60,758 nucleotides of DNA from Solobacterium sp. (GTDB lineage Bacteria > Bacillota_I > Bacilli_A > Erysipelotrichales > Erysipelotrichaceae). Under the pieces are notes generated by a model that worked only from the letters and a program-made list of their open reading frames with translations, did not search any database and had not been told where the DNA came from. The stretch lies in NCBI GenBank assembly GCA_017469355.1, contig JAFUGM010000042.1:1-60758 (forward strand). Direction: 5' to 3'. Positions 17,590 through 28,091 of the stretch are shown piece after piece; the stretch's first letter is position 1, and the number at the start of each line of letters is the position of its first letter. Position numbers and translations under genes: made by a program.

Positions 17590-20500
17590 TTACTCGGCTT
17601 TCGTTGTCTTCCGCTTAATCAGCACTGCTGCCAGTGCGATCACGGCAGCTACTCCGATACCGCCAAATACCATTGTGTTTTTGCCGGTGCCGGTACGTAT
17701 CCACATAACACGTTTCCGACGGCGTTTCGGATTCCGGTCAATCCACATTGTCTGGTCATCATCAGTGATGTCCTCATGACTTGTAAGGAATACATGACCT
17801 TCTCCAAGGTATAACTGTTCAAATGCGACACATACCGTTCCGTTCATATCCGATGCGTCGAATGTGAATGAAAGTTCGGTTGCACCACTTGCAACAGTCG
17901 GCGTAAATCTCTTGGATGCCACTACCGGTGTTCCGTTGCTATACAGAATACCTCCGTCTGTTCCATCAGGATTCTTTACATGTAAAGCACCTTCAAGAAC
18001 ATACTCTACACCCGGAGTTAATCCATCAAAGTAAACGATATCGTTAATCGTTACACTCTTGTTTGGATAAACCGTGTCATATCCATCCGCCAGATTATAG
18101 GCCATTGTCCGAATATGGAGTTCTGGTACAGATGGTGTTTCTACTGTTACAGTCTGACCTTTATCCGTAATATCCGCATGATCCGCAACCTTGGCTGTTC
18201 CAAGTAACAGATCTTCAAATACTACGAGGCTTCTGCCTTCCAGACCTCTTGTGTTTACAGTGAATGTCATCTTCACAGTTCCATCTTTCGATGTAGGCGT
18301 GAATTTCACACTCTCACTTTCAAGTGTCTTTTCATCTTTTCCGTCAGTTCCAACCAAATGGAGTGTTCCATTCAGGGTATATTCTTTGCCAACTTCAAGA
18401 TTCTTGTAAGTAACAGTATCAATCACCTTTACAGATTCTCCGACAGCAAGTGTCTTGCCATCGTTTTCATTTGTAGCGGTTGTTGAAATGCTAGGAGTTT
18501 CATTTTTGGATGGTGTGGGAGGAGTTTCAGGTGTCTTTGTTACAGTAACCGTCTGTCCTTTATCTGTAATATCAGCGTGGAACGCAACGATATTATCACC
18601 GCGATAAAGATCCTCAAATACTACGAGGCTTCTGCCTTCCAGCTCACTCGCATCAACAGTAAACGTAACTTTTACTGTTCCACTTGTGGTTGAAGGTGTG
18701 AACGGCTGTTTCACTACAGCAATAACTCCATCATCAGATCCATCAGATGCAACTAAGTGCAGCGTTCCATCCAATACATAGTCAACTCCAACAATCAGAT
18801 TGTTGTAGCTTACTGTATCGGTGATAGTTACTGATTTCTCCGGTTTTACAGTCTTACCGTTGTTATCCCCGGTAGCTGTGGTTCCAATAGTAGGAACTTT
18901 ACCCTTTACGGTAACAGTCTGTCCCGCATCAGTCAGATCAGCATGTTCTGCCACCTTTGTGTCACCGTAATACAGTTCCTCAAAGACAACCAGAGTGCGA
19001 TCTTCAAGATCCGATACATCTACATTTGTGAATTTGATTGTGGTTGTTCCATTCTTCATCTCAGCAGTAAACTTACCAGATCCTTTAGCTATCACACCGC
19101 CATCAGTTCCATCGTTATTTACGAGATGTAGTTCACCCTTCATCTCATAAGTTTCTCCAATTTCTACGCCTCTATATGTAACTGTATCGGTGATGGTAGC
19201 AGTCTTGGAAACTTCAACCTCATGAGTTCCTGTTTCACCAGTAGCAGTGGTTTGGATTTCGATAACATTCTGATATGTGTGAATGATGATCGTCTGATCC
19301 TCATCTGTAATATCAGCGTGAGTCAGAATTGTTGTTCCACCCTGCTGCAGATCCTCAAAGACAACGAGTTTATCGCCATCCTTCAGGTCACTTCCATCGA
19401 ATTCAAAGACTACATCCACTGTTCCATTCGGTTCAGACGGTGCAAATGTAGCAGTTGCTGTTACAGGAGAGCCATTCACAATCAGTTCTCCAGCATCTTC
19501 ACCATCCACATTTACATGAATCGTACCTGTAAGAACATAATTCTTATTTGGCTTCAGGTTCGTGTATGTAACAGTATCTGTCAGGTAGACTGTCTTCACA
19601 TCTGCATCTTCATCAATCAAGATTTCTTTGCCACCTGTATTGGTGTCAACAGCAGTTGTTTTCATTGTTCCGTCATCGAATGTGACAGTCTGTGCCTCAT
19701 CATCGATGTCCGCATGAATCGCAATTTCTTCTTCACCGAAGTAGCAGGTTTCGAATACAACCACTGTCTTGCCCTTCAGCGTCTCACGCTTAACCTTGAA
19801 TGTCATGGACATCGTTCCGTCTGCAGTCTGCGGAGTAAATGTCTTACTGACGGGTTCTACTCCTTCGATTGCGTTTCCGGTTGCCTTATCCATTAATGTT
19901 CCAGTCATTGTGTAACGCTTATTCGGCTGGAGACCGATGTATTCTACCTTATCGGTAATGTAGTAATACTCTTCCTTATCGGTATCAGTCGCATCATCTG
20001 TAGTATCAGATGCTGTTGTCTGGATGCCCGGGAAGGTAATTGTCTGTTCTGCATCATCAATATTGGTGTGCCATCCGACATAACCCTCTTCCTTAGGCTC
20101 CGGTGCCGGAATTTCCGGTGTAGGAGTAGGCTCCGGTTCCGCTTCAACATCACCAGTAATTGTGAATATTCCATAAACATAAGTCACAGAATAGTTACCC
20201 TGTGTCTTAGCGCCGGATGCGAAGATCTTATATGTACCTCTGGATTCACCCTTTGCACGGTACAGCGTATAGGATACTGTGTCAGATCCAAGTGTTCCGC
20301 TTACAGTCGCTGTGAATTCAGGATCTGCTTCTTTGAACACCTTAGTAGCATCTGCCACTGTAACAATTACCGCTTTCGGCTCGATTACAAGACCGCCGTC
20401 AACAACCACAAAGGATACATCGTACTCGCTGTTGTCATTCACAAAGTCATCCGACTTCAGTCCGAGTGCGAAGTTTCCAGCGTCGGTTGAAACAATGCTT

Positions 20501-23049
20501 CTATCTACGGAACTATGGAAGTCCGCATCTGTGTAAGAACTGTCACTGGACTCAAAGGTATAACCGGTCACTGTGTGCTCTGTTCCGTCATAAGTAAATG
20601 TTTCCTTATTTCCGGTGATAGTCACCGTTACAGGTGTAACCTCTGCGTTCTTAATATAGACAATCTCTACTGTTTCAGATTTGAAATCTGCAGGATCCGT
20701 ATTCGTGGAATCTACAGCTTCCAGAGTTCCTACTGTAGGCGTGTATCCAGCAATTTCAGGAGCCGTATATGTTCCCCATCCGAGCTTGATAGTGGTAACT
20801 GCCGGAGTCTTTACGCTCTTTCCAGTCACACTGTCTTTTGCGGATGTCGCAGCTGTCTTCTGGAGCTGGCCAACCTGAGTTACTGCTGTCTTCAGCTCTG
20901 CGCCATCTTCATCAACGAACTTGATCGTACGGATAACTTCCTTTGTTTCCGCCGGAGCATCCTGATCTAATGTCGTTCCGTGCACAACCTTTACTACCAC
21001 GTCTTCCGGGGCGATATAAGCACCGGTTTCATCCATGGTATATTCCGCTGTTGCCGGATACTTCTCATTGACATCTGCCTTTTCGTATCCAAGCGCATAC
21101 AGGCTTTCAAGGATCTGAGACAGTGTTTTTCCGTCAGAATCCGCAAGAATTGCAGTCAATCCCTGCATGACATTAACGGTGAAATCATTATCGGAAAGAT
21201 CCTGCTTATCCTGATCGTTTACATCAACGAAGCTAACCTTAACATCTTTGGTCGGAATCTTAGTGTAGTGAGCTACTAATGTAATATCCGAAGTGGATGT
21301 AATTGCTTTGTCGAAGTCATACGGTTCAGAAGCATTTCCTAAGTACCAGCCAGTAAAGTCATGTCCATACTTCGCCGGATTTGACGGTTTTGTGACATAT
21401 CCACCAACAGAGGTCTGCTGATCTTTATATCCGCCAAGAGGTACGACGGTTGCGCCGTTGTCATCGAAATGAACGGTAATTACCTTCTGCTTTGCATGAT
21501 TGAATGTGAGCGTCAGATTTGTGTCATTTCCCGTAGTGAATGCTACCGTGTCGGACTTCAGATTAGCACCATAGGTGTATCCAGTCTCATCACAGGTCGG
21601 CATATTCTGTTCGGAAACCGTGTAGTTTCCTCTGGAAAGATTGGTGACTGTGACTTTACCATTCGCATCTGTTGTGCCACCACCAATAGTTGTTCCAGCA
21701 GAATCCACAACCGTTACCGGTACGCCTGCTAAAGGTACAGGATTTGCGGAATCCGTATTGTCCTGAACAGTAACTGTTAAAGTAGCCTTCTTGCCATCAT
21801 CTGTAACAATCTGGCCATAAAGGTTTAACGGCTCGTCTGTTGCAGACTTTGTTACGACACCATCAAACAATGTTGTGTACGCATCATCGGTGTACCATCC
21901 ATCAAATACCTGAGTAGAAGTGACTGACGGCTTGTAGGTAACCTTCGCATTCACATCATAATTCTCAGTCTTTGACGGAGTAGTCTCGCTATCAACATAG
22001 AAATTCACCTCACGCTGATAATCAGAAGAATTATCATCGCCTGCTACGGTGTAGTACTTAATGGAAATGTCTGTTACACGAATGTTTTCATTCACGTAGT
22101 TTGCACTTCCACACTGCTCCTTTACCGCATCCGGTAAGGTTGTAAGCAGATAAGCAATTTCGCCAGCCAGTGTATCCGCAAATGCTGATTCAGACCGCTT
22201 TCCGTGATACACCTTTGAGGTGACCTGGATCGGTGCGCGGAATTTCATCTCCGACGGTTCGGTTGTTGTGATGTAGTTCACTGTATCCGAATTGTAGTAA
22301 GCCGTCTGTGCGAGAATTGAGATTTCTGCATAGGAACCAGCAGGCAGTTCCGCCTCATTGAAGTTAGCGTCAGTGTATTCGGTTCCCGGGAGACCCTTCT
22401 TGATTGAATCTACCGTCGCACTTACCTTACCGCCATCCGCATGATTGGTGACGACAATGTAATTGTTTGTAGGAGAAGTAAGTTCCAGATTGTCTGTTGC
22501 GCCGGTTTCGGAATACGTAACCGGAACATTCACAGAATTCGTGACAGAGTACCGGCGAACTTCCGCTCTTGCGATAGTGCCGGAGTACGAGCTGTCAGTA
22601 TAAGCAGTTGTTCCACCAGTGTTGGCATTCAGGAACTGCTTTTCTGTCGGCGCTGGATCTGCTCCGACGAACGTGATCGTATGCGCAGGATTTTCTGCAC
22701 TTGCGGAAGAATAAAACGCCAGAACATCACCAACTTTAAGATTTAAAGTTGATCCGTCAGCCAGTTTCACCGCACTGTTTCCTGATGCGTAATTGCTCGT
22801 GGCCATTGGGAAGGATTCATAATCATCCGCGAAGTACAGAAGACCACCGGCCTCCAGTACCCGCGCTGATCCAACCCAGCAGTCAATCTTTGTATTTCCA
22901 ATGAGCGTATCGGCTTTGGCCTTCATCGCATCATCGGTACTCGCCGCATTAACAGGAATTGTTGATATCGGGTTAATAAGAGTACTTGCCCCTACGACAA
23001 TAGAGGCAAGTACCTTTCCGAATCGATTAATAAGTTTATTCTTTACCAT
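17590..23049 (-). CDS. Giant VaFE-repeat surface protein with MBG, MucBP-like and InlB-like domains
   Basis: 1819 residues from ATG 23047-23049 (GGGAGAG upstream). Order: signal peptide (to ~38); a unique N-terminal region containing DCWVGSAR (~40-330); an InlB-like strand block (FDGWYTDDAYTTLF); a Cna-B-like domain (PLAGVPVTVVDSAG); a second InlB-like block (FTGWYLGNASEPYDF); a MucBP-like region (RTIKFVDEDG ... IAGYTPTVGTLEAV); an MBG domain (FTYDGTEHTVTGYTF); a Pro-rich stalk; and six VaFE (T-Q ester bond) repeats with signature VVFEDL(Y/L)xG ... HADITDxxQTV. The C-terminus has WIRTGTGKN, a hydrophobic helix and RKTTKAE. This is a sorting-signal architecture without a standard LPXTG. It is a wall-spanning rod, presumably adhesive, and starts 20 bp after the subtilase gene ends. 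Confidence 0.85.
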   Translation of the reverse strand: MVKNKLINRFGKVLASIVVGASTLINPISTIPVNAASTDDAMKAKADTLIGNTKIDCWVGSARVLEAGGLLYFADDYESFPMATSNYASGNSAVKLADGSTLNLKVGDVLAFYSSASAENPAHTITFVGADPAPTEKQFLNANTGGTTAYTDSSYSGTIARAEVRRYSVTNSVNVPVTYSETGATDNLELTSPTNNYIVVTNHADGGKVSATVDSIKKGLPGTEYTDANFNEAELPAGSYAEISILAQTAYYNSDTVNYITTTEPSEMKFRAPIQVTSKVYHGKRSESAFADTLAGEIAYLLTTLPDAVKEQCGSANYVNENIRVTDISIKYYTVAGDDNSSDYQREVNFYVDSETTPSKTENYDVNAKVTYKPSVTSTQVFDGWYTDDAYTTLFDGVVTKSATDEPLNLYGQIVTDDGKKATLTVTVQDNTDSANPVPLAGVPVTVVDSAGTTIGGGTTDANGKVTVTNLSRGNYTVSEQNMPTCDETGYTYGANLKSDTVAFTTGNDTNLTLTFNHAKQKVITVHFDDNGATVVPLGGYKDQQTSVGGYVTKPSNPAKYGHDFTGWYLGNASEPYDFDKAITSTSDITLVAHYTKIPTKDVKVSFVDVNDQDKQDLSDNDFTVNVMQGLTAILADSDGKTLSQILESLYALGYEKADVNEKYPATAEYTMDETGAYIAPEDVVVKVVHGTTLDQDAPAETKEVIRTIKFVDEDGAELKTAVTQVGQLQKTAATSAKDSVTGKSVKTPAVTTIKLGWGTYTAPEIAGYTPTVGTLEAVDSTNTDPADFKSETVEIVYIKNAEVTPVTVTITGNKETFTYDGTEHTVTGYTFESSDSSYTDADFHSSVDRSIVSTDAGNFALGLKSDDFVNDNSEYDVSFVVVDGGLVIEPKAVIVTVADATKVFKEADPEFTATVSGTLGSDTVSYTLYRAKGESRGTYKIFASGAKTQGNYSVTYVYGIFTITGDVEAEPEPTPTPEIPAPEPKEEGYVGWHTNIDDAEQTITFPGIQTTASDTTDDATDTDKEEYYYITDKVEYIGLQPNKRYTMTGTLMDKATGNAIEGVEPVSKTFTPQTADGTMSMTFKVKRETLKGKTVVVFETCYFGEEEIAIHADIDDEAQTVTFDDGTMKTTAVDTNTGGKEILIDEDADVKTVYLTDTVTYTNLKPNKNYVLTGTIHVNVDGEDAGELIVNGSPVTATATFAPSEPNGTVDVVFEFDGSDLKDGDKLVVFEDLQQGGTTILTHADITDEDQTIIIHTYQNVIEIQTTATGETGTHEVEVSKTATITDTVTYRGVEIGETYEMKGELHLVNNDGTDGGVIAKGSGKFTAEMKNGTTTIKFTNVDVSDLEDRTLVVFEELYYGDTKVAEHADLTDAGQTVTVKGKVPTIGTTATGDNNGKTVKPEKSVTITDTVSYNNLIVGVDYVLDGTLHLVASDGSDDGVIAVVKQPFTPSTTSGTVKVTFTVDASELEGRSLVVFEDLYRGDNIVAFHADITDKGQTVTVTKTPETPPTPSKNETPSISTTATNENDGKTLAVGESVKVIDTVTYKNLEVGKEYTLNGTLHLVGTDGKDEKTLESESVKFTPTSKDGTVKMTFTVNTRGLEGRSLVVFEDLLLGTAKVADHADITDKGQTVTVETPSVPELHIRTMAYNLADGYDTVYPNKSVTINDIVYFDGLTPGVEYVLEGALHVKNPDGTDGGILYSNGTPVVASKRFTPTVASGATELSFTFDASDMNGTVCVAFEQLYLGEGHVFLTSHEDITDDDQTMWIDRNPKRRRKRVMWIRTGTGKNTMVFGGIGVAAVIALAAVLIKRKTTKAE

Positions 23050-23069
23050 AATAAACTCTCCCATTCCTC

Positions 23070-26000
23070 TCAGTGTTTAGCGTCGTAAACATCTGCTAAC
23101 CACAGATATTCATACGCAACCAGACGCTTACCACCGAGGTTTTCCGTGTTCACTGTGAACGTCTGACCGGTAATTGTGCCAGAGTTCGTGGTGATTGTCA
23201 GTCTTGTGATCGATGTAATTTCGTTTCCGTCCGCATCAAGAATCGGTTCATTGGTGTCCTTATCCATCAGTACACCCTCAAGAACGTATTCCTTGTTTGT
23301 CTCACGAACACCGTTATAGTTCACGGTATCAACGAATGTCACAACACCGGAATCAGACTTGGCTGTATGGCTTTCACTTTCAGTTTCAAGCAGTTCAGAA
23401 GTCATTGTGATTCCGTAGTTCAGGATCGTTCCGAGATCTGTTCCGTCTGGATCAATAGAATTATCCTGATAAACATTGAATGTCACGTGCTGGAGTTCCA
23501 TTCCCTCATTTGTAGAACAGGAAACTTCATCCAGCACATAAGATCCATAAGGCAGAGAAGCCAGTGTGTCATCAACCGGTGCAATCGTTCCGTCTTCACC
23601 GACGCCGAACCATACACCATAGTCAACAACAACTTCTCCGAATCCCTTGTTATCTGCACCATGTTCCATATCGATCATCCATCCCGCATCAATCAGAGGA
23701 AGCAGGAAGTCGTTGGCGTTGGTGTTGTAACTGTGGTCATACAGAGAAGAGTCAAATTCACCGTTTACTCCGGCATAAAGAACATGTCTCTCACCACTTG
23801 TTGTATTCTTGAGAATCCACAGTGTTTCAAGCGGAGTGTTGTCATAGCCGTTCTTCTTATTGAACTTAACTTCGTTTCTCTTTACCTGATTCTTGAAGAT
23901 CATTGTCTTATCCAGTTCTGCATTTCCGGTAGGCTTGTAAACCGTTCCGTTTGCTTCCTGAAGATCAGACATCGGGTTGCTTACAGCAGTTGTGGAATCG
24001 CCGTTGTTGCTCCAGAAGGATGCTACATTATTCACCGCAGCGCCGGAAGCGTTGTAGGTGGTATAACTGATCAGAGCTTTTACATCACTGCTGATGTTGG
24101 TCTTGAAGTTAGGAGTTCCAGATGATCCGTAATCCACAACAAGTCCATCAACTTCTTCAATGTTTGTATCGAGCGTGACCGGACCATAGGAATGTTCACC
24201 GATCTGGAAGTATCTCTTTTCCCCGTCAGTAAACAGATACTGATCGTTGGAAGAGGTATTCTCTTCAGCGGAGGACATCTTCTTCTGGTTCGTTCCACTT
24301 TCGGAACATGGCAGTTCCTGAATGGTATATGTGCCATAAGACAGTGCCTTTTCGACTGTATCAGCCACATATGCCTCTACCGCATCGTCATAGTAGGTGT
24401 AGATACGTGTAACCTTCTCACCCGGCTGTACTTCCTCAAACTGACCATCGTCATTCAGGAAGAGAATCGGATGGGTAGATACGTTGTAAATATCAAATCC
24501 AATGTCACTCAGATTTGCGAGCTTTGCCTTATGTAAGGATCCATCCATTGCCTCAGAGTTATCCAGTTCAATGTCGTATTTGTAGATTCTTACATCACCA
24601 CGAATGACCTGATCCTGAATTTCAGATTCAGTTCCTTCAATGATTTCCTTATCTTCACCAATCGTAAATTCATACTTCCAATTGGTATTAACCAGGTATC
24701 CAACCGGAGCCTGTGTTTCTATCGCATAGTAATCACCATACGGAAGAAGATCATCCGCCGTCTTAACATATCCGTCAGCGTCGGTTACGAGTGTAGCAAC
24801 AACTTCACCCGGCTTATACCATGCACCCTGAACAAATACGCTGTTCTTGCTGGCGGAGTAGATCGAAATTACTGCACCTTCAAGTGTCGCATCACCCTGT
24901 GGCTTGTTTGTTTCTGCCTCATGAGCGAATACACGTTCCCGATCAACCTTCTGGAACTCGACACCACCACGAATGACATCATCCGTCATGAAATTGGATG
25001 TAACCACACCGCTTGCCGGATTATCCCATACATAGTCATGGTTGGATGCAGAACCGTTTTCGGTCTTGCTCTTTACATATGCTGCGCCACCGATATCTGT
25101 GGAATCGTAAATGGTTCCTTCTTCAGTGACATTAATTACAACTTCCCAGCCGGAATTCAGCATGTAGCCTTCCGGTGCTTTGGTTTCCTTAATCTTGTAG
25201 GAACCATAAGGGAGTAAATGATTGGAGGTTGACGCAAATCCGTCATTGTCGGTTGTAAGAGTCACAACCACTTCGCCTGTTGCGTACCACTGGCCATCGA
25301 CATATACCTCATCATTGGAAACGTTTGTAATTTCATACTCTGTTCCCTTTAATGTGGCATTTCCCTGTGCCGTGTTATTCTTCTCGGAATTAGGATTTAC
25401 ATAATGTTCTGTATCGAACTTAGTGACTTTGATTCCACCACGGATTACCTTCTGGTCAATCTTTCCGCCGTTTGTATCTGTCTTTCCATCTGATTCAGCA
25501 TTGTAGATCTTCCCATCCTCACGGACTTCAAAGTAATAACTCCAGTCTGTATTCAGATGGTATCCAACCGGAGCTACTGTTTCCTTTACGAGATAATCAC
25601 CATACTTCAGCATGGTTCCATCCAGTACAGCAAGTGCGCCATCGATATTGTTCTTAACCGAAGCAGGCTTTCCGTCTGCGCCAGTTACGATTACCGCTAC
25701 GACTTTGCCGTTTCTGGTATTTGTGATGGAGTACTCTGTTCCGGTAAGAACCGCATTACCCTGACCGTTTCCATCATGAGACGTGGAAATCCGATCCAGG
25801 TCATCCTTATCGAAGGTTACACCACCGCGGATAACCTGCATGGAGATATTCGCTTCAAGATAAAGGTGTGTCGGTGTGGAAGAACTTCCGGTTTCTTCTT
25901 CGGAATAACTTCCTCCCGCAAGTGAATCCGGGAGAGAGAAATCCTGACTGCTAGCACCTGCGGACAGATGCGTATAGTTTTCTTCATGTATATGATAAGA

Positions 26001-28010
26001 AACTACAGTCTCGCCGATTTCGACCTTATCTGTATCAATTTCCACACGGATGCCATCCGGCATATCCGCTTCATTTGGATCAACCAGAATCTTCAGAGAG
26101 TTCCCTTCGATCCATGCCTTGATCGCTGCACGATTTCCGGTTGTGACAGAAATGGACTTAACATAATATCCATCTGCACTAAGGTTTGTGGAAGATGATG
26201 TGTTGTTATACGTATATACTTCGCCCGGTGTGTAAGGATCTACACTTGCCGGAGTAAGAGATACGGTATGTCGCGTTACTGATCCACGGTATCCGCTTTC
26301 TGGATAGGTATATGTTCTAGTCAGACTGTAATCTGATACTGTTCCGACTGGCACATAGTTTGCGTCATAATCTGCATAATGCGCAGGATCGATACAGTAA
26401 ACCCGCTCTCCGGTCGGCTTATAAATGAAGATTGTTCCTTCATAGTGATCGCCAGCCCAGTAAGCTCCGTCACGGTTCGCGTCAATATTTCCGCTTCCCG
26501 GAGGATTGATTCCCTGAATCATGAAATTATTCGCGCTTCCGATATCATAAAGATCCTGAACCGCTGTCGCTCCGCCGTCAGAATATGCGACTGTAGGGAA
26601 TCGGAACCATTTATTTGTATTGATGTATCCCTCTTCTTCCCATCCAGCAGCAATTACACCAGTTTCCTGCGCTGCAGCGTTGGATGTAGATTTTGCGATA
26701 TACCAATAATCAACTTCTTCGCCATAGTTGGAGAACGGTGTCGCTGCAAACGCTGAAGAATAATCCAGCGGGAAGCAGGCGCCGATCGTATCAACACCAG
26801 CGATGTTACCCGGAACATACTCTGATGCAGGACGGCCATTGTTACCGGCCGCTGCGACGATGGTAATTCCCTTAGCAAGTGCTACATCAATCAGAACCTT
26901 AAAGGCTTCTGTATCTTCAGAATCACGAATTGCAGCGGAGATATTGATGATATCTACATCTGCTTCAATAGCGTACTTAAATGCAGCGGTTACATTGGCA
27001 AGAGATCCGCTTCCATTATCGTTGAACGCTTTAATAGAGATGATCGATGCTTTCTCGCGTCCGCGTTCCTTAATGATCGTAGCCATTTCCGTTCCGTGTC
27101 CGTTTGCATCGTCATCCGGGTCTTCTGTGAGGTTCACTTTTACATCTGCAATATCGCCGTTGACCCCAGTATCGATAAGGGCAATGACTTTTACTGCATT
27201 TCCTGAACTTTCCGCAATCGTAAGACCCTCTTCTGCGACAGATATCGCTTCAGGATTAACTTCGATTGTGTATTCACCGTCGGACGCATCAGGCTCATCA
27301 CTTCCGGCATTCTCGATTTCAACGGTGTCATCTTCTTCGCAAAGACCCATTTCTGCGTCTTTTACGACAACAGCGTTGTCACCGAGTTGGTCAACTGCAA
27401 TCTCATATGCAAGATCACGTTTCTCTGTCGAATCAAATTCAACAATGTAAGTTCCTGCGTAGTAAACTGCTCTTCCTTCATTCAGTACTGCAGTAAGATC
27501 AGCTCCCGTAGTAACCAACAGTCTGTGATCCGCATTGTCGCCAAGTTCAGCGACTGCAGCAGTATATTCCGCTACGGAGTCTGCATAGTAAATCACCATA
27601 TGAGGCTCTTCTTCAACCTCTTCGATAACTTCCTCTGCTTCCGGCTCGGTTTCTACTGCTTCATTCAGATCAGCTTCTTCGATTGGCTCATCATCACTCT
27701 GAACTGTTGTTTCTTCAGGCCGTTCAGATTCGCCCGCATCGACCGGTGCTACCGTTTCTTCAGGAGGTGCAATTTCTTCTTCCTCTCCCTTCTCCTGCTC
27801 TACTTCATTGTAGGTTTCAGGTTCAGTTTCGTAGGTTTCGATTGCTTCCTCTTCCGAAGGGGTCTCGGTCAGCACTGGCTCATTGATTTCAGCATCAGAC
27901 TCTTCGGCATAGGTTGTGATGGGATACGTTGCGTTGTTCGCAAAGGCCATCATCAGCGCTAATGCCGACGCTAAAATCTTCTTTTTGTAATGCAGATTTC
28001 TTTTAGCCAT
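23070..28010 (-). CDS. Secreted subtilisin-family (S8) protein with thioester-like region and Cna-B repeats
   Basis: 1646 residues from ATG 28008-28010 (AAGGAAAAG upstream; the longer frame upstream lacks a ribosome site). Signal peptide to ~35; acidic linker (~40-145); propeptide-like region; S8 domain with Asp280 (ALIDTGV), His305 (NGHGTEMA) and Ser443 (KSTSNAAA, where GTSMAxP is usual). A region with VYCIDP (thioester/VaFE-leader type) is followed by four to five SpaA/Cna-B repeats (PYGDYxxxETxAPxGYxxN). A terminal VaFE repeat stops at VAYEYLWLADVYDAKH, before the Gln-bearing last strand that would complete the domain. There is no wall anchor. Possible role: processing of, or covalent linkage to, neighbouring surface proteins. 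The protease is plausible but the Gly-to-Ser change at the Ser loop is unusual. Confidence 0.82.
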   Translation of the reverse strand: MAKRNLHYKKKILASALALMMAFANNATYPITTYAEESDAEINEPVLTETPSEEEAIETYETEPETYNEVEQEKGEEEEIAPPEETVAPVDAGESERPEETTVQSDDEPIEEADLNEAVETEPEAEEVIEEVEEEPHMVIYYADSVAEYTAAVAELGDNADHRLLVTTGADLTAVLNEGRAVYYAGTYIVEFDSTEKRDLAYEIAVDQLGDNAVVVKDAEMGLCEEDDTVEIENAGSDEPDASDGEYTIEVNPEAISVAEEGLTIAESSGNAVKVIALIDTGVNGDIADVKVNLTEDPDDDANGHGTEMATIIKERGREKASIISIKAFNDNGSGSLANVTAAFKYAIEADVDIINISAAIRDSEDTEAFKVLIDVALAKGITIVAAAGNNGRPASEYVPGNIAGVDTIGACFPLDYSSAFAATPFSNYGEEVDYWYIAKSTSNAAAQETGVIAAGWEEEGYINTNKWFRFPTVAYSDGGATAVQDLYDIGSANNFMIQGINPPGSGNIDANRDGAYWAGDHYEGTIFIYKPTGERVYCIDPAHYADYDANYVPVGTVSDYSLTRTYTYPESGYRGSVTRHTVSLTPASVDPYTPGEVYTYNNTSSSTNLSADGYYVKSISVTTGNRAAIKAWIEGNSLKILVDPNEADMPDGIRVEIDTDKVEIGETVVSYHIHEENYTHLSAGASSQDFSLPDSLAGGSYSEEETGSSSTPTHLYLEANISMQVIRGGVTFDKDDLDRISTSHDGNGQGNAVLTGTEYSITNTRNGKVVAVIVTGADGKPASVKNNIDGALAVLDGTMLKYGDYLVKETVAPVGYHLNTDWSYYFEVREDGKIYNAESDGKTDTNGGKIDQKVIRGGIKVTKFDTEHYVNPNSEKNNTAQGNATLKGTEYEITNVSNDEVYVDGQWYATGEVVVTLTTDNDGFASTSNHLLPYGSYKIKETKAPEGYMLNSGWEVVINVTEEGTIYDSTDIGGAAYVKSKTENGSASNHDYVWDNPASGVVTSNFMTDDVIRGGVEFQKVDRERVFAHEAETNKPQGDATLEGAVISIYSASKNSVFVQGAWYKPGEVVATLVTDADGYVKTADDLLPYGDYYAIETQAPVGYLVNTNWKYEFTIGEDKEIIEGTESEIQDQVIRGDVRIYKYDIELDNSEAMDGSLHKAKLANLSDIGFDIYNVSTHPILFLNDDGQFEEVQPGEKVTRIYTYYDDAVEAYVADTVEKALSYGTYTIQELPCSESGTNQKKMSSAEENTSSNDQYLFTDGEKRYFQIGEHSYGPVTLDTNIEEVDGLVVDYGSSGTPNFKTNISSDVKALISYTTYNASGAAVNNVASFWSNNGDSTTAVSNPMSDLQEANGTVYKPTGNAELDKTMIFKNQVKRNEVKFNKKNGYDNTPLETLWILKNTTSGERHVLYAGVNGEFDSSLYDHSYNTNANDFLLPLIDAGWMIDMEHGADNKGFGEVVVDYGVWFGVGEDGTIAPVDDTLASLPYGSYVLDEVSCSTNEGMELQHVTFNVYQDNSIDPDGTDLGTILNYGITMTSELLETESESHTAKSDSGVVTFVDTVNYNGVRETNKEYVLEGVLMDKDTNEPILDADGNEITSITRLTITTNSGTITGQTFTVNTENLGGKRLVAYEYLWLADVYDAKH

Positions 28011-28091
28011 ACTTTTCCTTATCTTCCTTCTCGACTTTGCTGTATATAAAAAGTCAGCACATTCTTGCCATTGCGCTGACTTTGAATCCAA

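Noticed and set aside
23049-23070. Possible frameshift splitting one giant gene into two
   Set aside because: The downstream gene has its own ribosome site, start and signal peptide, so it is a separate gene; only the truncated VaFE end remains odd.
23367-24125. 252-codon plus-strand frame
   Set aside because: Lies wholly within the minus-strand subtilase gene, lacks a ribosome site and reads as Cys/Arg/His-rich shadow sequence. Other such frames (for example 4329-4865, 15562-16104, 19222-19896, 27387-27962) were dropped for the same reason.
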